In this document: positions 32,631 through 44,467 of the stretch, piece after piece | Numbering within the stretch: position 1 is the first letter of the stretch | Layout: every line of letters starts with the position of its first letter | Assembly (NCBI RefSeq): GCF_900106045.1 | Contig: NZ_LT629802.1 | Coordinates: forward strand, 3,100,001 to 3,164,000 | Source of the DNA: Pseudomonas mucidolens | GTDB lineage: Bacteria; Pseudomonadota; Gammaproteobacteria; Pseudomonadales; Pseudomonadaceae | Direction: 5' to 3' | DNA: 64,000 nt | Made by a program: the position numbers and the translations under genes | The notes under the pieces: generated by a model | What the model was told of the DNA's origin: nothing | Databases searched by the model: none | What the model saw: the letters and a program-made list of their open reading frames with translations, nothing else

Positions 32631-33704
32631 TCAACGGGCCTTGGTTTTCTTTACGTCCAATCGACGCAAATGGCAGGTCACTTCCTCACGGTCGTGGTAC
32701 AGCTGCTTGCAACCGATTTCCACACGAATGCCACGCGTCTTGAAGCCTTCCTGGATCCGCTCCAGCAAGCGTTTTACCTCGGCGTAACGCTGTTTCATCG
32801 GCAACTTGAGGTTAACCACCGCTTCGCGGCAATGACCCTCGCCGATCCAGGTTTCCAGCAGCGCCGCATTACGCGCGGGCTTTTCGACGATGTCGCAGAC
32901 CATCCAGTCCACCGGCTGTTTGGGTGTGAAGACAAAACCATCGGCCATCAAGTGCTGCACCAGACCGGTGTCCATCAGGCTTTCGGCCATCGGTCCGTTG
33001 TCGATGGCCGTGACCAGCATGCCGCGATTGACCAATTGCCAGGTCCAGCCACCCGGTGCGGCCCCCAGATCGACACCGGTCATGTCGCCGTGCAGGCGAT
33101 CTTCCCACTGATCGCGCGGGATGAAGTGGTGCCAGGCCTCTTCCAGCTTCAAGGTCGAACGGCTCGGCGCCTCGCGAGGAAACTTCAGGCGCGGAATACC
33201 CATTGGCCACATTGCCGAGTTATTTGACTCGGCCAGCCCCATGAACACTTCACGGCCGCTCTTGAAGGTCAACAGCAGGCGCGGCTTGCTGGCATCCTCC
33301 ACTAACCTGCCGGCGGCCAGCAGCGCCTTGCGCAGATGAACCTCGAACTTTTTGCAAAAGTTCGATAGCTCCTTGCCATCATTGGTATCGACCATCTCCA
33401 GCCACAGGCTGCCGCATACCGGGAAGCTGTGCAGGTGAGCGAGGATCACGCTGATGCGGTCAGTCTCCGGCAAGTCGATAAAGACCCCGCGCGCCCACTG
33501 CCGCGGGAAGATCAGCTCGGCAAAACGCTGGCCGTGCATCAAGCGCTGCGCGCCCTCTTCCTCGGTGCAGATAAATTCGGCGCAAGCGCTGCCGGTCTTG
33601 GCCTTGGCATAGCCCGAGACATTCAAGCGGGCAGCGTGCTCCGCTATCTCGGAACAGACTTCGCCTTCAAAGCCCGGGCGGCAGTGCATAAAAAGGGTGT
33701 TCAT
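32631..33704 (-). CDS. rlmM: 23S rRNA C2498 2'-O-methyltransferase RlmM
   Basis: 357 residues from ATG at 33704 (MNTLFMHCRPGFEGEVCSEI). N-terminal THUMP-like part to about residue 160, then an RrmJ-type Rossmann methyltransferase with the SAM motif TGVDLGAAPGGWTWQL (near 217). Lys and Asp of the K-D-K-E set are plausible at WHHFIPRDQW and DWMVCDIVEKP. Acts on ribosomal RNA in the cytoplasm. Divergent from acnA, about 190 bases apart. Confidence 0.94.
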   Translation of the reverse strand: MNTLFMHCRPGFEGEVCSEIAEHAARLNVSGYAKAKTGSACAEFICTEEEGAQRLMHGQRFAELIFPRQWARGVFIDLPETDRISVILAHLHSFPVCGSLWLEMVDTNDGKELSNFCKKFEVHLRKALLAAGRLVEDASKPRLLLTFKSGREVFMGLAESNNSAMWPMGIPRLKFPREAPSRSTLKLEEAWHHFIPRDQWEDRLHGDMTGVDLGAAPGGWTWQLVNRGMLVTAIDNGPMAESLMDTGLVQHLMADGFVFTPKQPVDWMVCDIVEKPARNAALLETWIGEGHCREAVVNLKLPMKQRYAEVKRLLERIQEGFKTRGIRVEIGCKQLYHDREEVTCHLRRLDVKKTKAR

Positions 33705-33895
33705 CGATTCTCCTGGATCACCGACCTTGCTCTGGCGCAAAGCCTGTCATGAAAACGCGCGCATGATAGCTGACTTCGGAACCTTGGTTATGTCCATAGA
33801 GTCCAGTTATTAGCCAGCTACCTAAAACAGCGCTAGTTTAGAAGTTCTGTTTGTCCCGTCAGGTCCGTAGCCGTGCGGACTAAAGGAGTCATGTA

Positions 33896-36637
33896 ATGTC
33901 ATCCCTTGATAGCCTGAGAACCCTGAAGACACTCGAAATAGACAACAAGACCTACCATTATTTCAGCCTGCCCGAAGCCGCCAAGAGCCTCGGCGATCTG
34001 GATAAGCTGCCGATGTCCCTGAAAGTGCTGCTGGAAAACCTGCTGCGCTGGGAGGACGAAAAAACCGTCACCGGTGCCGACCTCAAGGCGATTGCCGCCT
34101 GGCTCAAGGAGCGCCGTTCGGACCGCGAGATTCAGTACCGCCCGGCGCGGGTGCTGATGCAAGACTTCACCGGCGTGCCCGCGGTGGTCGACCTGGCCGC
34201 CATGCGCGCCGCCATGGCCAAGGCCGGAGGCGATCCCCAGCGCATCAACCCGCTGTCACCGGTCGACCTGGTGATTGACCACTCGGTGATGGTCGACAAA
34301 TTTGGCAACGCCGACGCTTTCGAACAGAACGTCGACATCGAAATGCAGCGCAACGGCGAACGCTACGCTTTCTTGCGTTGGGGCCAAAGCGCCTTCGACA
34401 ACTTCAGCGTGGTGCCGCCCGGCACCGGCATCTGCCACCAGGTAAACCTGGAATACCTCGGTCGTACGGTATGGACCAAGGATGAAGACGGCCGCACTTA
34501 CGCCTTCCCCGACACGCTGGTCGGCACCGATTCCCACACCACCATGATCAATGGCCTTGGCGTACTGGGCTGGGGCGTGGGCGGGATTGAAGCCGAAGCC
34601 GCGATGCTCGGCCAACCAGTGTCGATGCTGATCCCCGAAGTCATTGGGTTCAAGCTCACCGGCAAACTCAGGGAAGGCATCACCGCCACCGACCTGGTGC
34701 TGACCGTGACGCAAATGCTGCGTAAAAAAGGCGTGGTGGGCAAGTTCGTCGAATTTTACGGTGATGGCCTTGCCGATCTGCCGCTGGCCGACCGCGCCAC
34801 CATCGCCAACATGGCACCGGAGTACGGCGCCACCTGTGGTTTCTTCCCGGTGGACGAGGTGACGCTGGACTACCTGCGCCTGTCAGGCCGCCCCGTTGAA
34901 ACCATCAAATTGGTGGAGAGCTATACCAAAGCCCAGGGCTTGTGGCGCAACGCTGGCCAGGAGCCGGTGTTCACGGACAGCCTGGCCTTGGACATGGGTA
35001 CCGTCGAAGCCAGCCTCGCCGGACCGAAGCGCCCTCAGGATCGCGTATCGCTGCCAAATGTCGGCCAGGCCTTCAGCGACTTCCTCGACTTGCAGTTCAA
35101 GCCCGCCACCAAAGAAGAAGGCCGCCTGGAAAGCGAAGGCGGCGGCGGCGTCGCAGTAGGCAACGCGGATATGGTGGGCGAAGCGGACTATGACTTTGAA
35201 GGTCAGACGTATCGCCTGAAAAATGGCGCGGTGGTGATCGCCGCGATCACCTCTTGCACCAACACCTCCAACCCGAGCGTGATGATGGCGGCGGGCCTGG
35301 TCGCGAAAAAAGCCGTGGAGAAAGGCCTGACCCGCAAACCGTGGGTAAAGACCTCCCTGGCACCTGGCTCCAAAGTCGTCACCGATTACTACAAGGCCGC
35401 CGGCCTGACCCACTATTTGGATCAGTTGGGTTTCGACCTGGTGGGTTACGGCTGCACCACCTGTATCGGCAACTCCGGCCCATTGCCGGAACCTATCGAG
35501 AAAGCTATCCAGAAAGCCGACCTCGCCGTCGCGTCCGTGCTGTCGGGTAACCGTAACTTCGAAGGCCGCGTCCATCCGCTGGTGAAAACCAACTGGCTGG
35601 CCTCGCCGCCTCTCGTCGTGGCATACGCCCTGGCAGGGACCGTGCGTATCGACATCAGCAGTGAGCCGCTGGGCGAAGGCAAGGATGGCAAGCCGGTTTA
35701 CCTGCGCGACATCTGGCCCAGCAGCCAGGAAATCGCCGACGCCGTGGCCCAAGTCAGCACTGGCATGTTCCACAAGGAATACGCCGAAGTGTTTGCCGGC
35801 GACGAACAATGGCAGGCCATCGAAGTCCCGCAAGCCGCGACTTACGTGTGGCAGGACGATTCCACCTATATCCAGCATCCGCCGTTCTTCGATGATATTG
35901 CCGGGCCCTTGCCGGTAATCAAGGATGTTCAGGGCGCCAATGTCCTGGCCTTGCTTGGCGATTCGGTGACCACCGACCACATTTCCCCTGCCGGCAACAT
36001 CAAGATTGACAGCCCGGCCGGTCGTTACCTGCGCGAACAGGGTGTCGAACCTCGGGACTTCAACTCCTACGGTTCACGCCGCGGCAACCATGAAGTGATG
36101 ATGCGCGGCACCTTCGCCAATATCCGCATCCGCAATGAAATGCTGGGCGGCGAAGAAGGCGGCAACACGCTGTATATCCCTACCGGGGAAAAAATGCCGA
36201 TTTATGATGCCGCAATGCAATACCAGGCCTCCGGCACGCCACTGGTGGTCATCGCCGGCCAGGAATACGGCACCGGGTCGAGCCGCGACTGGGCCGCCAA
36301 GGGCACCAATCTGCTGGGGGTCAAGGCGGTGATTGCCGAGAGTTTTGAACGGATTCACCGTTCCAACCTGGTAGGCATGGGCGTGCTGCCGCTGCAGTTC
36401 AAGCTGGATCAGAACCGCAAGAGCTTGAAGCTGACAGGCAAGGAAAAGATCGACATCCTCGGCCTGACCGGTGCGACGCTTGGCCCTCGAATGAACCTGA
36501 CGCTGGTGATAACCCGCGAAGATGGCAATCGCGAGCAGGTCGAGGTGCTGTGCCGGATCGATACGTTGAATGAGGTGGAGTACTTCAAGGCCGGGGGGAT
36601 CTTGCACTACGTGCTGCGCCAACTGATCGAGGCATAA
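33896..36637 (+). CDS. acnA: Aconitate hydratase A
   Basis: 913 residues, the AcnA/IRP1 size. Cluster-binding cysteines are in [12 protein letters not shown] (near residue 455) and [13 protein letters not shown] (near 518-521), and the swivel domain has [16 protein letters not shown] (near 785). Interconverts citrate and isocitrate in the TCA cycle with a 4Fe-4S cluster; AcnA is the more stable, stress-associated form. A TAAAGGAG ribosome site precedes ATG. A small hairpin (GTCCG...CGGAC, 33863-33880) lies just before the ribosome site. Ends at a clear terminator. Confidence 0.96.
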   Translation: MSSLDSLRTLKTLEIDNKTYHYFSLPEAAKSLGDLDKLPMSLKVLLENLLRWEDEKTVTGADLKAIAAWLKERRSDREIQYRPARVLMQDFTGVPAVVDLAAMRAAMAKAGGDPQRINPLSPVDLVIDHSVMVDKFGNADAFEQNVDIEMQRNGERYAFLRWGQSAFDNFSVVPPGTGICHQVNLEYLGRTVWTKDEDGRTYAFPDTLVGTDSHTTMINGLGVLGWGVGGIEAEAAMLGQPVSMLIPEVIGFKLTGKLREGITATDLVLTVTQMLRKKGVVGKFVEFYGDGLADLPLADRATIANMAPEYGATCGFFPVDEVTLDYLRLSGRPVETIKLVESYTKAQGLWRNAGQEPVFTDSLALDMGTVEASLAGPKRPQDRVSLPNVGQAFSDFLDLQFKPATKEEGRLESEGGGGVAVGNADMVGEADYDFEGQTYRLKNGAVVIAAITSCTNTSNPSVMMAAGLVAKKAVEKGLTRKPWVKTSLAPGSKVVTDYYKAAGLTHYLDQLGFDLVGYGCTTCIGNSGPLPEPIEKAIQKADLAVASVLSGNRNFEGRVHPLVKTNWLASPPLVVAYALAGTVRIDISSEPLGEGKDGKPVYLRDIWPSSQEIADAVAQVSTGMFHKEYAEVFAGDEQWQAIEVPQAATYVWQDDSTYIQHPPFFDDIAGPLPVIKDVQGANVLALLGDSVTTDHISPAGNIKIDSPAGRYLREQGVEPRDFNSYGSRRGNHEVMMRGTFANIRIRNEMLGGEEGGNTLYIPTGEKMPIYDAAMQYQASGTPLVVIAGQEYGTGSSRDWAAKGTNLLGVKAVIAESFERIHRSNLVGMGVLPLQFKLDQNRKSLKLTGKEKIDILGLTGATLGPRMNLTLVITREDGNREQVEVLCRIDTLNEVEYFKAGGILHYVLRQLIEA

Positions 36638-36655
36638 GGCACCACGCCTGACAAG

Positions 36656-36679
36656 ACACCGCCTTCGGGCGGTGTTTTC
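36656..36679 (+). terminator. Rho-independent terminator of acnA
   Basis: ACACCGCC and GGCGGTGT pair over a TTCG tetraloop and are followed by TTTT. Confidence 0.92.
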
Positions 36680-36774
36680 ATGTGGGCTGCCGTGTGCGGT
36701 GGCTTAGCGGTTTGGTCGCGGCTATTGCCACTCATTTTGGCTTGAATTTGCTGCATTTCGGATTATTCACCTAT

Positions 36775-36833
36775 CCGCTGCTGGCGGGCTGAAAGCCTGA
36801 TCACACAACGATTGCGACATACGCCAGCAGCGG
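36775..36833. repeat. 12-base inverted repeat upstream of aer
   Basis: CCGCTGCTGGCG (36775-36786) and CGCCAGCAGCGG (36822-36833) are exact complements around a 35-base loop. It lies about 100 bases before the aer start in a region otherwise without a gene. Could be a leader structure or repeat remnant. Confidence 0.6.
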
Positions 36834-36932
36834 CTGAGGGATGCGCGAAGCCGCGCTAATTATTGCAAAAACAAGTTAAATAAAAGGCGCGGCTGGTCGA
36901 CAACCTATCAAAGCCTTGCGGATTGAACAGTC

Positions 36933-38498
36933 ATGCGTAATAACCAGCCCGTTACCCAGCGCGAACGTACCTTCCCCGCTCAGCAACGGTTGATCTCCAC
37001 CACTGACGCCAAAGGCGTGATCACTTACTGCAACGATGCGTTTGTAGAGATCAGTGGGTTTTCCCGGGAAGAAATAATCCGTGCCCCGCACAACCTGGTG
37101 CGTCACCCGGACGTGCCGACGGCGGTGTTCGCACACATGTGGGTGACGCTCAAACAAGGCTTGCCTTGGATGGGTATCGTTAAAAACCGCTGCAAGTCCG
37201 GCGACCACTACTGGGTCAATGCCTACATGACACCGGTCTTCGAGGGCCAACAGGTGGTCGGCTATGAATCGGTGCGGGTCAAACCCACGGCCGAGCAGAT
37301 CCGTCGGGCCGAAGCGCTGTATCTGCGCATCAACCAAGGCAAGTCGGCCATTCCACGCAGCGACAAATGGCTGCCGGTACTGCAGGACTGGCTACCCTTT
37401 ATTCTGGTCAGCCAACTGAGTTTCCTGATCGGCATCTGGCTCAATTCCCAATGGGGTTTCGCCCTGGCCGCTGCCCTCTCGGTGCCGCTGGGATTGCTCG
37501 GCCTGAGCTGGCAACAGCGCGGTCTGAAGCGTTTGTTGCGCCTGGCCGAGCAAACCACCTCGGACCCGCTGATCGCGCAGATGTACACCGACAGCCGTGG
37601 TGCACAAGCACGACTGGAGATGTCGATCCTAAGCCAGGAAGCGCGCTTGAAAACCTGTCTGACACGTTTGCAGGACACCGCCGAGCACCTCAACGACCAG
37701 GCGCGGCAGTCCAATACCCTGGCGCATAACAGTTCCACCGGTCTGGAACGCCAGCGGGTGGAAACCGAGCAGGTGGCCACGGCGATCAATCAGATGGCCG
37801 CGACCACCCAGGAAGTCGCCAGCCATGTGCAGCGCACGGCCGATGCCACCCAGGAAGCCAATCGCCTGACCGGTCGCGGTCGCGATATCGCCGGGGAAAC
37901 CCGCGAAGCCATTCAGCGCTTGTCAGTAGTGGTCGGGGAAACCGGTGCAACGGTGACTCAACTGGCCAAGGACAGTGACGAAATCGGCGGCGTGGTGGAT
38001 GTGATCAAAGGCATCGCCGACCAGACCAACCTGCTGGCCCTGAACGCCGCCATCGAAGCGGCCCGTGCCGGTGAGATGGGCCGTGGTTTTGCGGTGGTCG
38101 CCGACGAAGTGCGGCAACTGGCCCAACGCACCAGCGAATCCACCGGGCAGATTCACGCGCTGATCGCCAAGCTGCAACAGACCGCCAGCACCGCCGTACA
38201 AACCATGGACGCCGGGCATCGTCAGGCAGAAGAAGGCGTGGCCCGTGTCATGGAGGCGGATCAGGCGCTGGTGGGCATCAGCGAAGCCGTAGCGCATATC
38301 ACCGACATGACCACCCAGATCGCCGCCGCGACCGAAGAACAAAGCTCGGTGGCTGAAGAGATCAGCCGCAACATCAGCACCATCGCACTGCTGGCGGATC
38401 AGACCTCGGAACAGGCCTTGAACTCGGCGCAGTTGAGTGAAGAGCTGACCCACACGGCGAATACGCAGTACTCCCTGGTGGAACGTTTTAACCGATAG
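36933..38498 (+). CDS. aer: Aerotaxis receptor Aer (PAS domain chemoreceptor)
   Basis: 521 residues. N-terminal PAS domain (residues 10-115; [32 protein letters not shown]), which binds FAD in Aer; a hydrophobic pair (about 150-192: [35 protein letters not shown]) anchors it; C-terminal signalling domain with the conserved tip [20 protein letters not shown] (near 360-380). It steers swimming by redox or energy state. Located beside the cbb3 oxidase operons, as in P. aeruginosa. Confidence 0.93.
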   Translation: MRNNQPVTQRERTFPAQQRLISTTDAKGVITYCNDAFVEISGFSREEIIRAPHNLVRHPDVPTAVFAHMWVTLKQGLPWMGIVKNRCKSGDHYWVNAYMTPVFEGQQVVGYESVRVKPTAEQIRRAEALYLRINQGKSAIPRSDKWLPVLQDWLPFILVSQLSFLIGIWLNSQWGFALAAALSVPLGLLGLSWQQRGLKRLLRLAEQTTSDPLIAQMYTDSRGAQARLEMSILSQEARLKTCLTRLQDTAEHLNDQARQSNTLAHNSSTGLERQRVETEQVATAINQMAATTQEVASHVQRTADATQEANRLTGRGRDIAGETREAIQRLSVVVGETGATVTQLAKDSDEIGGVVDVIKGIADQTNLLALNAAIEAARAGEMGRGFAVVADEVRQLAQRTSESTGQIHALIAKLQQTASTAVQTMDAGHRQAEEGVARVMEADQALVGISEAVAHITDMTTQIAAATEEQSSVAEEISRNISTIALLADQTSEQALNSAQLSEELTHTANTQYSLVERFNR

Positions 38499-38504
38499 AT
38501 CGCT

Positions 38505-38575
38505 ATCGCAGGCAAGCCAGCGCCTACACTTGAATTGCGAATACATTCAAATGTAGGCGCTGGCTTGCCTGCGAT
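38505..38575. repeat. Long REP-type hairpin (GGCAAGCCAGC family)
   Basis: Arms at 38505-38528 and 38552-38575 are exact 24-base complements with core GCAGGCAAGCCAGCGCC and a 23-base loop. Different sequence family from the TAGGAGCGAGC REPINs. It separates convergent aer and the hydrolase gene. Confidence 0.9.
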
Positions 38576-38581
38576 GCGGCC

Positions 38582-39274
38582 CTAACAGGCGCCGAGGAAT
38601 CCCGCCACTCGCACTGCCGCAGCCTCCAGATGCTGTGCATGACTGAACCCCGAGGCCTTCAACGGCTTCAAATCATGATCCCCCGCCACCAGCCAGAGCA
38701 TTTCGATGCTCGGCGACAGTGCGTACCCCGCGACCGCCGCTCGATTCCCCAGCGCATCCCGTTCGCCCTGAACAATCAACGTCGGCGTCTTCAGCCCGGC
38801 CAGATGCTCGACCCGCGGCTTTTCCGGCTTGCCCACCGCATAGAACGGGTAGCCCAGGCACACAAGCCCATCAGCCGCCAGCTCATCGGCCAATAAACTG
38901 GCCATCCGCCCGCCCATGGACTTGCCACCGACGGCAAGTCGCCCCGTGACATGGCGTCGCACCTGGGCATATACCTCACGCCAACACTCCAGCAGTTTAG
39001 GTGCCGGGTTTGGCGGTCGCTTGCCACCGTCCAGACGCCGCTGGGCCATGTAGGGAAACTCGAAGCGCAATACGTTGACCCCATGCCCGGCAAGGCGTGC
39101 AGCCATGTCATTCATAAAACCTGAGTCCATCGGCGCACCGGCGCCGTGGGCCAGAATCAGCGTCGCGCCGTGGCCCGGCGCTGCGCCCGAGGCCACATCC
39201 CACAGCCAGCCGCGCTCACGCACACACTGCGCCCATTGATCCCCGTCAATACTGGCCTTGTGCTCTTTGCCCAT
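38582..39274 (-). CDS. Alpha/beta hydrolase (KANL3/Tex30-like)
   Basis: 230 residues from ATG at 39274 ([20 protein letters not shown]). Oxyanion segment [20 protein letters not shown] (near residue 45), nucleophile motif [10 protein letters not shown] (G-x-S-x-G, near 123), acid in VQGERDALG (near 174) and His in [16 protein letters not shown] (near 205): a complete catalytic triad. Substrate unknown. Divergent from ccoN1 with 79 bases between, so promoters overlap or face each other. Confidence 0.82.
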   Translation of the reverse strand: MGKEHKASIDGDQWAQCVRERGWLWDVASGAAPGHGATLILAHGAGAPMDSGFMNDMAARLAGHGVNVLRFEFPYMAQRRLDGGKRPPNPAPKLLECWREVYAQVRRHVTGRLAVGGKSMGGRMASLLADELAADGLVCLGYPFYAVGKPEKPRVEHLAGLKTPTLIVQGERDALGNRAAVAGYALSPSIEMLWLVAGDHDLKPLKASGFSHAQHLEAAAVRVAGFLGAC

Positions 39275-39353
39275 GCTTGCCTCGCTTTTTAGTCTGCCTA
39301 TAACTCCAGCCCAAGTGCCGCATCGACTTGGGTTGAACCGTGGATGGGGAACC

Positions 39354-40778
39354 ATGAACACTACTTTAAGTACCGCCTATAACTACAAGGTGGTCCGCCA
39401 ATTCGCCATTATGACGGTGGTGTGGGGCATCGTCGGCATGGGCCTCGGGGTTTTTCTCGCGGCCCAGTTGGTATGGCCCGAACTCAACTTCAACTTGCCT
39501 TGGACCAGTTTCGGTCGGTTGCGCCCGCTGCACACCAACGCGGTGATCTTCGCCTTTGGTGGTTGCGCGCTGTTCGCCAGCTCTTTCTATTCGGTACAGC
39601 GCACCTGCCAGACACAACTGTTCGCGCCGAAAATCGCCGCGTTCTGCTTCTGGGGCTGGCAGTTGGTCATTGTCCTGGCTGCGATCTCCTTGCCGCTGGG
39701 CTACACCAGCTCCAAGGAATACGCCGAACTGGAATGGCCCATCGATATTCTGATCACCATTGTCTGGGTGGCCTACGCCATCGTGTTCTTTGGCACCGTG
39801 GCCAAGCGCAACACCAAACACATCTACGTCGGTAACTGGTTCTTTGGCGGCTTCATCCTCACCGTGGCAATCCTGCATATCGTCAACAACCTGGAAATTC
39901 CGGTCAGCCTGACCAAGTCCTACTCGCTGTACGGCGGTGCGACAGATGCCATGGTGCAATGGTGGTATGGCCACAACGCGGTAGGTTTCTTCCTGACCGC
40001 CGGCTTCCTGGGGATGATGTACTACTTCGTGCCAAAACAGGCCGAGCGTCCGGTGTATTCCTATCGTTTGTCCATCGTGCACTTCTGGGCGCTGATTACC
40101 CTGTATATCTGGGCCGGCCCTCACCACCTGCACTACACCGCGCTGCCGGATTGGGCGCAATCGCTGGGCATGGTGATGTCGCTGGTGCTGCTGGCCCCGA
40201 GCTGGGGCGGCATGATCAACGGCATGATGACCCTCTCAGGCGCCTGGCATAAGTTGCGCAGCGACCCGATCCTGCGCTTCCTTGTGGTCTCTCTGGCGTT
40301 CTACGGCATGTCGACCTTCGAAGGTCCGATGATGGCGATCAAGACCGTCAACTCGCTGTCCCACTACACCGACTGGACCATCGGCCATGTACACGCCGGC
40401 GCCCTCGGCTGGGTAGCGATGATTTCCATCGGCGCGCTGTACCACATGATCCCGAAAGTCTTCGGTCGCGAGCAGATGTACAGCCTCGGCCTGATCAACG
40501 CGCACTTCTGGCTGGCCACCATCGGCACCGTGCTCTACATCGCCTCGATGTGGGTCAACGGCATTGCCCAGGGCCTGATGTGGCGTGCGGTCAACGAAGA
40601 CGGCACCTTGACCTACTCCTTCGTCGAAACCCTGGTGGCCAGCCACCCAGGCTTTATCGTGCGGTTGGTGGGTGGCGCGATCTTCCTCAGCGGCATGTTC
40701 CTGATGGCTTACAACACTTGGCGCACCGTGCGTTCGGCGCAACCCGCCGAAATCACCGCTGCGGCGCAGATGGCCTGA
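39354..40778 (+). CDS. ccoN1: cbb3-type cytochrome c oxidase subunit I, CcoN1
   Basis: 474 residues, about twelve membrane helices. Haem-copper oxidase hallmarks: [17 protein letters not shown] (low-spin haem ligand His, near residue 60), [15 protein letters not shown] (CuB His, near 207), [14 protein letters not shown] (CuB His pair, near 257) and [12 protein letters not shown] (haem ligands, near 345). Reduces O2 to water at high affinity while pumping protons. First gene of the first ccoNOQP operon. Very similar to CcoN2, particularly after about residue 190. Confidence 0.96.
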   Translation: MNTTLSTAYNYKVVRQFAIMTVVWGIVGMGLGVFLAAQLVWPELNFNLPWTSFGRLRPLHTNAVIFAFGGCALFASSFYSVQRTCQTQLFAPKIAAFCFWGWQLVIVLAAISLPLGYTSSKEYAELEWPIDILITIVWVAYAIVFFGTVAKRNTKHIYVGNWFFGGFILTVAILHIVNNLEIPVSLTKSYSLYGGATDAMVQWWYGHNAVGFFLTAGFLGMMYYFVPKQAERPVYSYRLSIVHFWALITLYIWAGPHHLHYTALPDWAQSLGMVMSLVLLAPSWGGMINGMMTLSGAWHKLRSDPILRFLVVSLAFYGMSTFEGPMMAIKTVNSLSHYTDWTIGHVHAGALGWVAMISIGALYHMIPKVFGREQMYSLGLINAHFWLATIGTVLYIASMWVNGIAQGLMWRAVNEDGTLTYSFVETLVASHPGFIVRLVGGAIFLSGMFLMAYNTWRTVRSAQPAEITAAAQMA

Positions 40779-40788
40779 GGAGTCAGTG

Positions 40789-41397
40789 ATGAAACACGAA
40801 ACCATTGAAAAAAACGTCGGCCTGCTGATGCTGCTGATGGTGCTCGCCGTGAGCATCGGTGGCTTGACGCAGATCGTGCCGCTGTTCTTCCAGGACGTCA
40901 CCAACAAGCCGGTGGAAGGCATGAAGCCTTACACCGCGCTGCAACTGGAAGGTCGCGACATTTACATCCGCGAAGGCTGCGTACAGTGCCACTCGCAAAT
41001 GATCCGGCCGTTCCGCGCCGAGACCGAACGCTACGGTCACTACTCGGTCGCCGGGGAAAGCGTGTGGGATCACCCGTTCCTGTGGGGCTCCAAACGTACC
41101 GGGCCGGACCTGGCGCGCGTCGGCGCTCGCTACTCGGACGACTGGCATCGCGCGCACCTGTACAACCCGCGCAACGTAGTGCCGGAATCGAAGATGCCGG
41201 CCTATCCATGGCTGGTCACCGCCCAAGTCGACAGCAGCCACACCGAAACCAAGCTCAAGGTCATGCGGACCCTCGGCGTGCCGTACACCGACGCCGACAT
41301 CAGTGGCGCAGTGGACAGCCTCAAGGGCAAGACCGAAATGGACGCGTTGGTCGCCTATCTGCAAGTGCTCGGCACTGCGATCAAGAGCAAGAGGTGA
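40789..41397 (+). CDS. ccoO1: cbb3 oxidase subunit II, CcoO1 (mono-haem cytochrome c)
   Basis: 202 residues from ATG at 40789. One N-terminal membrane anchor (residues 9-28, [20 protein letters not shown]), then a periplasmic cytochrome c with [12 protein letters not shown] (near 65) and the methionine ligand in [10 protein letters not shown]. Passes electrons from CcoP to CcoN. Ten bases after ccoN1, so co-transcribed. Confidence 0.95.
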   Translation: MKHETIEKNVGLLMLLMVLAVSIGGLTQIVPLFFQDVTNKPVEGMKPYTALQLEGRDIYIREGCVQCHSQMIRPFRAETERYGHYSVAGESVWDHPFLWGSKRTGPDLARVGARYSDDWHRAHLYNPRNVVPESKMPAYPWLVTAQVDSSHTETKLKVMRTLGVPYTDADISGAVDSLKGKTEMDALVAYLQVLGTAIKSKR

Positions 41398-41400
41398 ACC

Positions 41401-41616
41401 ATGGGACTTGAACTGGATATCGGAATGATCCGCGGCCTCGGCACACTGGTGGTGGTGCTTGCCTTCATCGGCCTGTCCCTGTGGGTGTTCAACGCCAAGC
41501 GCAACCCGGAGTTCGCCGAAGCCTGCCTGCTGCCATTTGCCGATGAACCGTCACCGGACATCGCCACCCCATCCGACGCTCAAGAAGAGCCTGTAACAAG
41601 GAGCATCCGGCCATGA
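41401..41616 (+). CDS. ccoQ1: cbb3 oxidase small subunit CcoQ1
   Basis: 71 residues with a single membrane helix ([19 protein letters not shown], residues 12-30) and a cytoplasmic tail. CcoQ stabilises the assembled oxidase. Its end overlaps the start of ccoP1 by four bases (ATGA), indicating coupled translation. The C-terminal tail is longer than in CcoQ2 (71 versus 61). Confidence 0.92.
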   Translation: MGLELDIGMIRGLGTLVVVLAFIGLSLWVFNAKRNPEFAEACLLPFADEPSPDIATPSDAQEEPVTRSIRP

Positions 41617-42560
41617 CTACCTTTTGGAGTACATGGATCTGTGTACTGACCCTCGGCAGCCTGATCGGCCTGACCTGGTTGCTTTTCGGCACCCGCCGGG
41701 GCGAGACCAAGGGCAGCGCCGACCAGACCATGGGCCACGCTTTCGACGGGATCGAGGAATACGATAATCCCCTGCCCCAATGGTGGTTCCTGTTGTTCGT
41801 CGGCACGCTGGTGTTTGCCGTCGGCTACTTGATCCTGTATCCGGGCCTGGGTAACTGGAAAGGCCTATTGCCAGGCTATGAAGACGGTTGGACTCAAACC
41901 AAGGAATGGGACAAGGAAATGGCCAGGGCTGACGCCAAGTTCGGGCCTATCTTCGCCAAATTTTCAGCCATGCCCGTAGAAGAAGTGGCTAAAGACCCGC
42001 AAGCCTTGAAAATGGGCGGCCGTCTGTTTGCCTCCAACTGTTCGGTGTGCCACGGCTCGGATGCCAAGGGCGCCTACGGCTTTCCGAATCTGGCGGACAG
42101 CAACTGGCGCTGGGGCGGTTCGGCCGAAGCGATCAAGCAGAGCATCATGAACGGTCGCCATGCCGCAATGCCGGCCTGGGGTGAAGTGCTGGGTGAAGAG
42201 GGCGTCAAGAACGTCGCCGCTTATGTGCGTCACGACCTGGCCAAGTTACCGCTGCCAGCTGACAGCCAGGTCGACCTGGCGGCCGGGCAGCAAGCGTTCG
42301 CCACCACATGTGTTGCGTGCCACGGTCCTGAAGGTCATGGTGTCGAAGCCATGGGCGCGCCGAACCTGACGCAGCCTGCCGGTTTTATCTACGGCACCAG
42401 CCTGGCGCAGTTGCAACAAACCATCCGCCACGGGCGCCAGGGCCAGATGCCGGCCCAGCAGGCGCTGCAAGGCAATGACAAGGTTCACCTGCTGGCGGCC
42501 TACGTCTACAGTCTGTCCCACAACGCTGATGGCGCAACGCCTGAAAGCCCCGGGCAATAA
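41613..42560 (+). CDS. ccoP1: cbb3 oxidase subunit III, CcoP1 (di-haem cytochrome c)
   Basis: 315 residues. Two membrane helices near the N-terminus (about 5-25 and 54-76), then two cytochrome c domains with [11 protein letters not shown] (near 143) and [11 protein letters not shown] (near 232). Receives electrons from soluble cytochromes or bc1. The loop before the first haem domain is shorter than in CcoP2, which has about 14 more residues there. A REPIN follows the stop. Confidence 0.95.
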   Translation: MTTFWSTWICVLTLGSLIGLTWLLFGTRRGETKGSADQTMGHAFDGIEEYDNPLPQWWFLLFVGTLVFAVGYLILYPGLGNWKGLLPGYEDGWTQTKEWDKEMARADAKFGPIFAKFSAMPVEEVAKDPQALKMGGRLFASNCSVCHGSDAKGAYGFPNLADSNWRWGGSAEAIKQSIMNGRHAAMPAWGEVLGEEGVKNVAAYVRHDLAKLPLPADSQVDLAAGQQAFATTCVACHGPEGHGVEAMGAPNLTQPAGFIYGTSLAQLQQTIRHGRQGQMPAQQALQGNDKVHLLAAYVYSLSHNADGATPESPGQ

Positions 42561-42602
42561 GCGTTGACTGCCGCTCCGATCCGGGGCGGCAACTGGTTTT
42601 TC

Positions 42603-42706
42603 TGTAGGAGCGAGGGGTAAGCCTCGCGAAAACCTCAAAGGTACCGCGCTCATTCAGGATTGGCGCATTATCGTTGACGATCTTCGCGAGCAAGCTCGCT
42701 CCTACA
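42603..42706. repeat. REPIN, copy 7, left arm altered
   Basis: TGTAGGAGCGAGGGGTAAGC at the left departs from the family centre, while the right end CGAGCAAGCTCGCTCCTACA is intact. Between the two cco operons. Confidence 0.82.
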
Positions 42707-42925
42707 GCAATCCGTTACACGCGACAAAGTGTCACACCCTTCCAAAGCACACCTTTCCCCTCCTGCCATTCGGGTCTACGCTTGCTCTCACAGCGGAGCG
42801 GTTTTGGCGTACGCGGCTACAATCGTCGCGACCAGAGAAAAACCTGTCCACTTGATCAACTTTATATTTCGGATTTTGTCCTTACGCAAAACATGGAAAG
42901 GGCGCAGAATCTGGTTTGGAACGCC

Positions 42926-42939
42926 TTGACACAGGTCAG
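42926..42939 (+). promoter_or_regulatory. Possible Anr site (or sigma-70 -35) upstream of ccoN2
   Basis: TTGACACAGGTCAG matches seven of eight core positions of TTGA-N6-TCAA and lies 86-99 bases before the ccoN2 ATG. In P. aeruginosa the second cco operon is Anr-activated. The first six bases TTGACA are also a perfect -35 box, with TGCAAT 16 bases downstream, so both readings are open. Confidence 0.45.
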
Positions 42940-43024
42940 CGTTACGTTGCAATGGCACCCCGCTTTCTCCATACTTGCGACCGATTTTTATCCTAATAAA
43001 ACACCTAAACCGTGGAACCTTAGA

Positions 43025-44467
43025 ATGAGCACAGCAATCAGTCCGACTGCTTATAACTATAAGGTAGTCCGCCAGTTCGCCATCATGACGGTGGTCTGGG
43101 GGATCCTTGGCATGGGGCTCGGAGTCTTCATCGCCTCGCAACTGGTCTGGCCGGAGTTGAACTTCGACTTGCCATGGACGACGTTTGGACGCCTACGCCC
43201 GCTGCACACCAACCTGGTGATTTTCGCCTTCGGCGGATGCGCACTGTTTGCCACTTCCTACTATGTCGTGCAGCGAACCTGCCAGACGCGACTGATTTCC
43301 GACGGTCTCGCCGCCTTCACCTTCTGGGGCTGGCAAGCGGTCATCATCGGCGCCATCATCACCCTGCCAATGGGCTTCACCACCACCAAGGAATACGCGG
43401 AATTGGAATGGCCCCTTGCCATCCTTCTGGCGATCGTCTGGGTGACCTATGGCATCGTGTTCTTCGGCACCATCGTCAAGCGCAAGACCAAGCACATCTA
43501 CGTGGGCAACTGGTTCTACGGTGCGTTTATCGTCGTGACGGCGATGCTGCACATCGTCAACCACGCGTCGCTGCCCGTGAGTTTCTTCAAGTCCTACTCG
43601 GCCTACTCCGGGGCAACGGACGCGATGATCCAATGGTGGTACGGTCATAACGCCGTGGGTTTCTTCCTGACCACCGGCTTTTTGGGAATGATGTACTACT
43701 TCGTGCCGAAACAGGCCGAGCGTCCGATCTACTCCTATCGCCTGTCCATCGTGCACTTCTGGGCACTGATCACCCTGTATATCTGGGCCGGCCCGCACCA
43801 CCTGCACTACACTGCATTGCCGGATTGGGCGCAGTCGTTGGGCATGGCGATGTCGATCGTGCTGCTGGCACCGAGCTGGGGCGGCATGATCAACGGCATG
43901 ATGACCCTCTCGGGCGCCTGGCATAAGCTGCGCACCGACCCGATCCTGCGCTTCCTCGTGGTGTCCCTGGCGTTCTACGGCATGTCGACCTTTGAAGGTC
44001 CGATGATGGCGATCAAGACCGTCAACTCGTTGTCGCACTACACCGACTGGACCATCGGCCACGTACACGCCGGCGCCCTGGGCTGGGTCGCGATGATTTC
44101 CATCGGCGCGTTGTACCACATGATTCCCAAGCTCTACGGCCGTGCGCAGATGCACAGCACCAGCCTGATCAATACGCACTTCTGGCTGGCCACCATCGGT
44201 ACCGTGCTCTACATCGCCTCGATGTGGGTCAACGGCATCACCCAGGGCCTGATGTGGCGTGCAATCAACGATGACGGCACCCTCACCTACTCCTTCGTCG
44301 AAGCGCTGCAAGCCAGCCACCCTGGTTTCATCGTCCGTGCCATCGGTGGTGCGTTCTTTGCCAGCGGCATGCTGTTCATGGCCTACAACGTCTGGCGCAC
44401 CGTGCGTGCCTCCAACTCTGTAGAGGCCGAAGCCGCCGCCAAGATCGCCGTTGTGGGAGCGCACTGA
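43025..44467 (+). CDS. ccoN2: cbb3-type cytochrome c oxidase subunit I, CcoN2
   Basis: 480 residues from ATG at 43025 ([20 protein letters not shown]); the upstream extension of the frame is AT-rich leader. Same metal-site segments as CcoN1 ([41 protein letters not shown]). Differs mainly in the first third and at the C-terminus ([14 protein letters not shown]). Ends in TGATG shared with ccoO2. Likely the low-O2-induced copy by analogy with P. aeruginosa. Confidence 0.96.
   Translation: MSTAISPTAYNYKVVRQFAIMTVVWGILGMGLGVFIASQLVWPELNFDLPWTTFGRLRPLHTNLVIFAFGGCALFATSYYVVQRTCQTRLISDGLAAFTFWGWQAVIIGAIITLPMGFTTTKEYAELEWPLAILLAIVWVTYGIVFFGTIVKRKTKHIYVGNWFYGAFIVVTAMLHIVNHASLPVSFFKSYSAYSGATDAMIQWWYGHNAVGFFLTTGFLGMMYYFVPKQAERPIYSYRLSIVHFWALITLYIWAGPHHLHYTALPDWAQSLGMAMSIVLLAPSWGGMINGMMTLSGAWHKLRTDPILRFLVVSLAFYGMSTFEGPMMAIKTVNSLSHYTDWTIGHVHAGALGWVAMISIGALYHMIPKLYGRAQMHSTSLINTHFWLATIGTVLYIASMWVNGITQGLMWRAINDDGTLTYSFVEALQASHPGFIVRAIGGAFFASGMLFMAYNVWRTVRASNSVEAEAAAKIAVVGAH

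Noticed and set aside
42854..42867. TTGATCAACTTTAT as an Anr site before ccoN2
   Set aside because: Only one half-site fits; the second half lacks TCAA. The site at 42926 is a better, though still imperfect, match.
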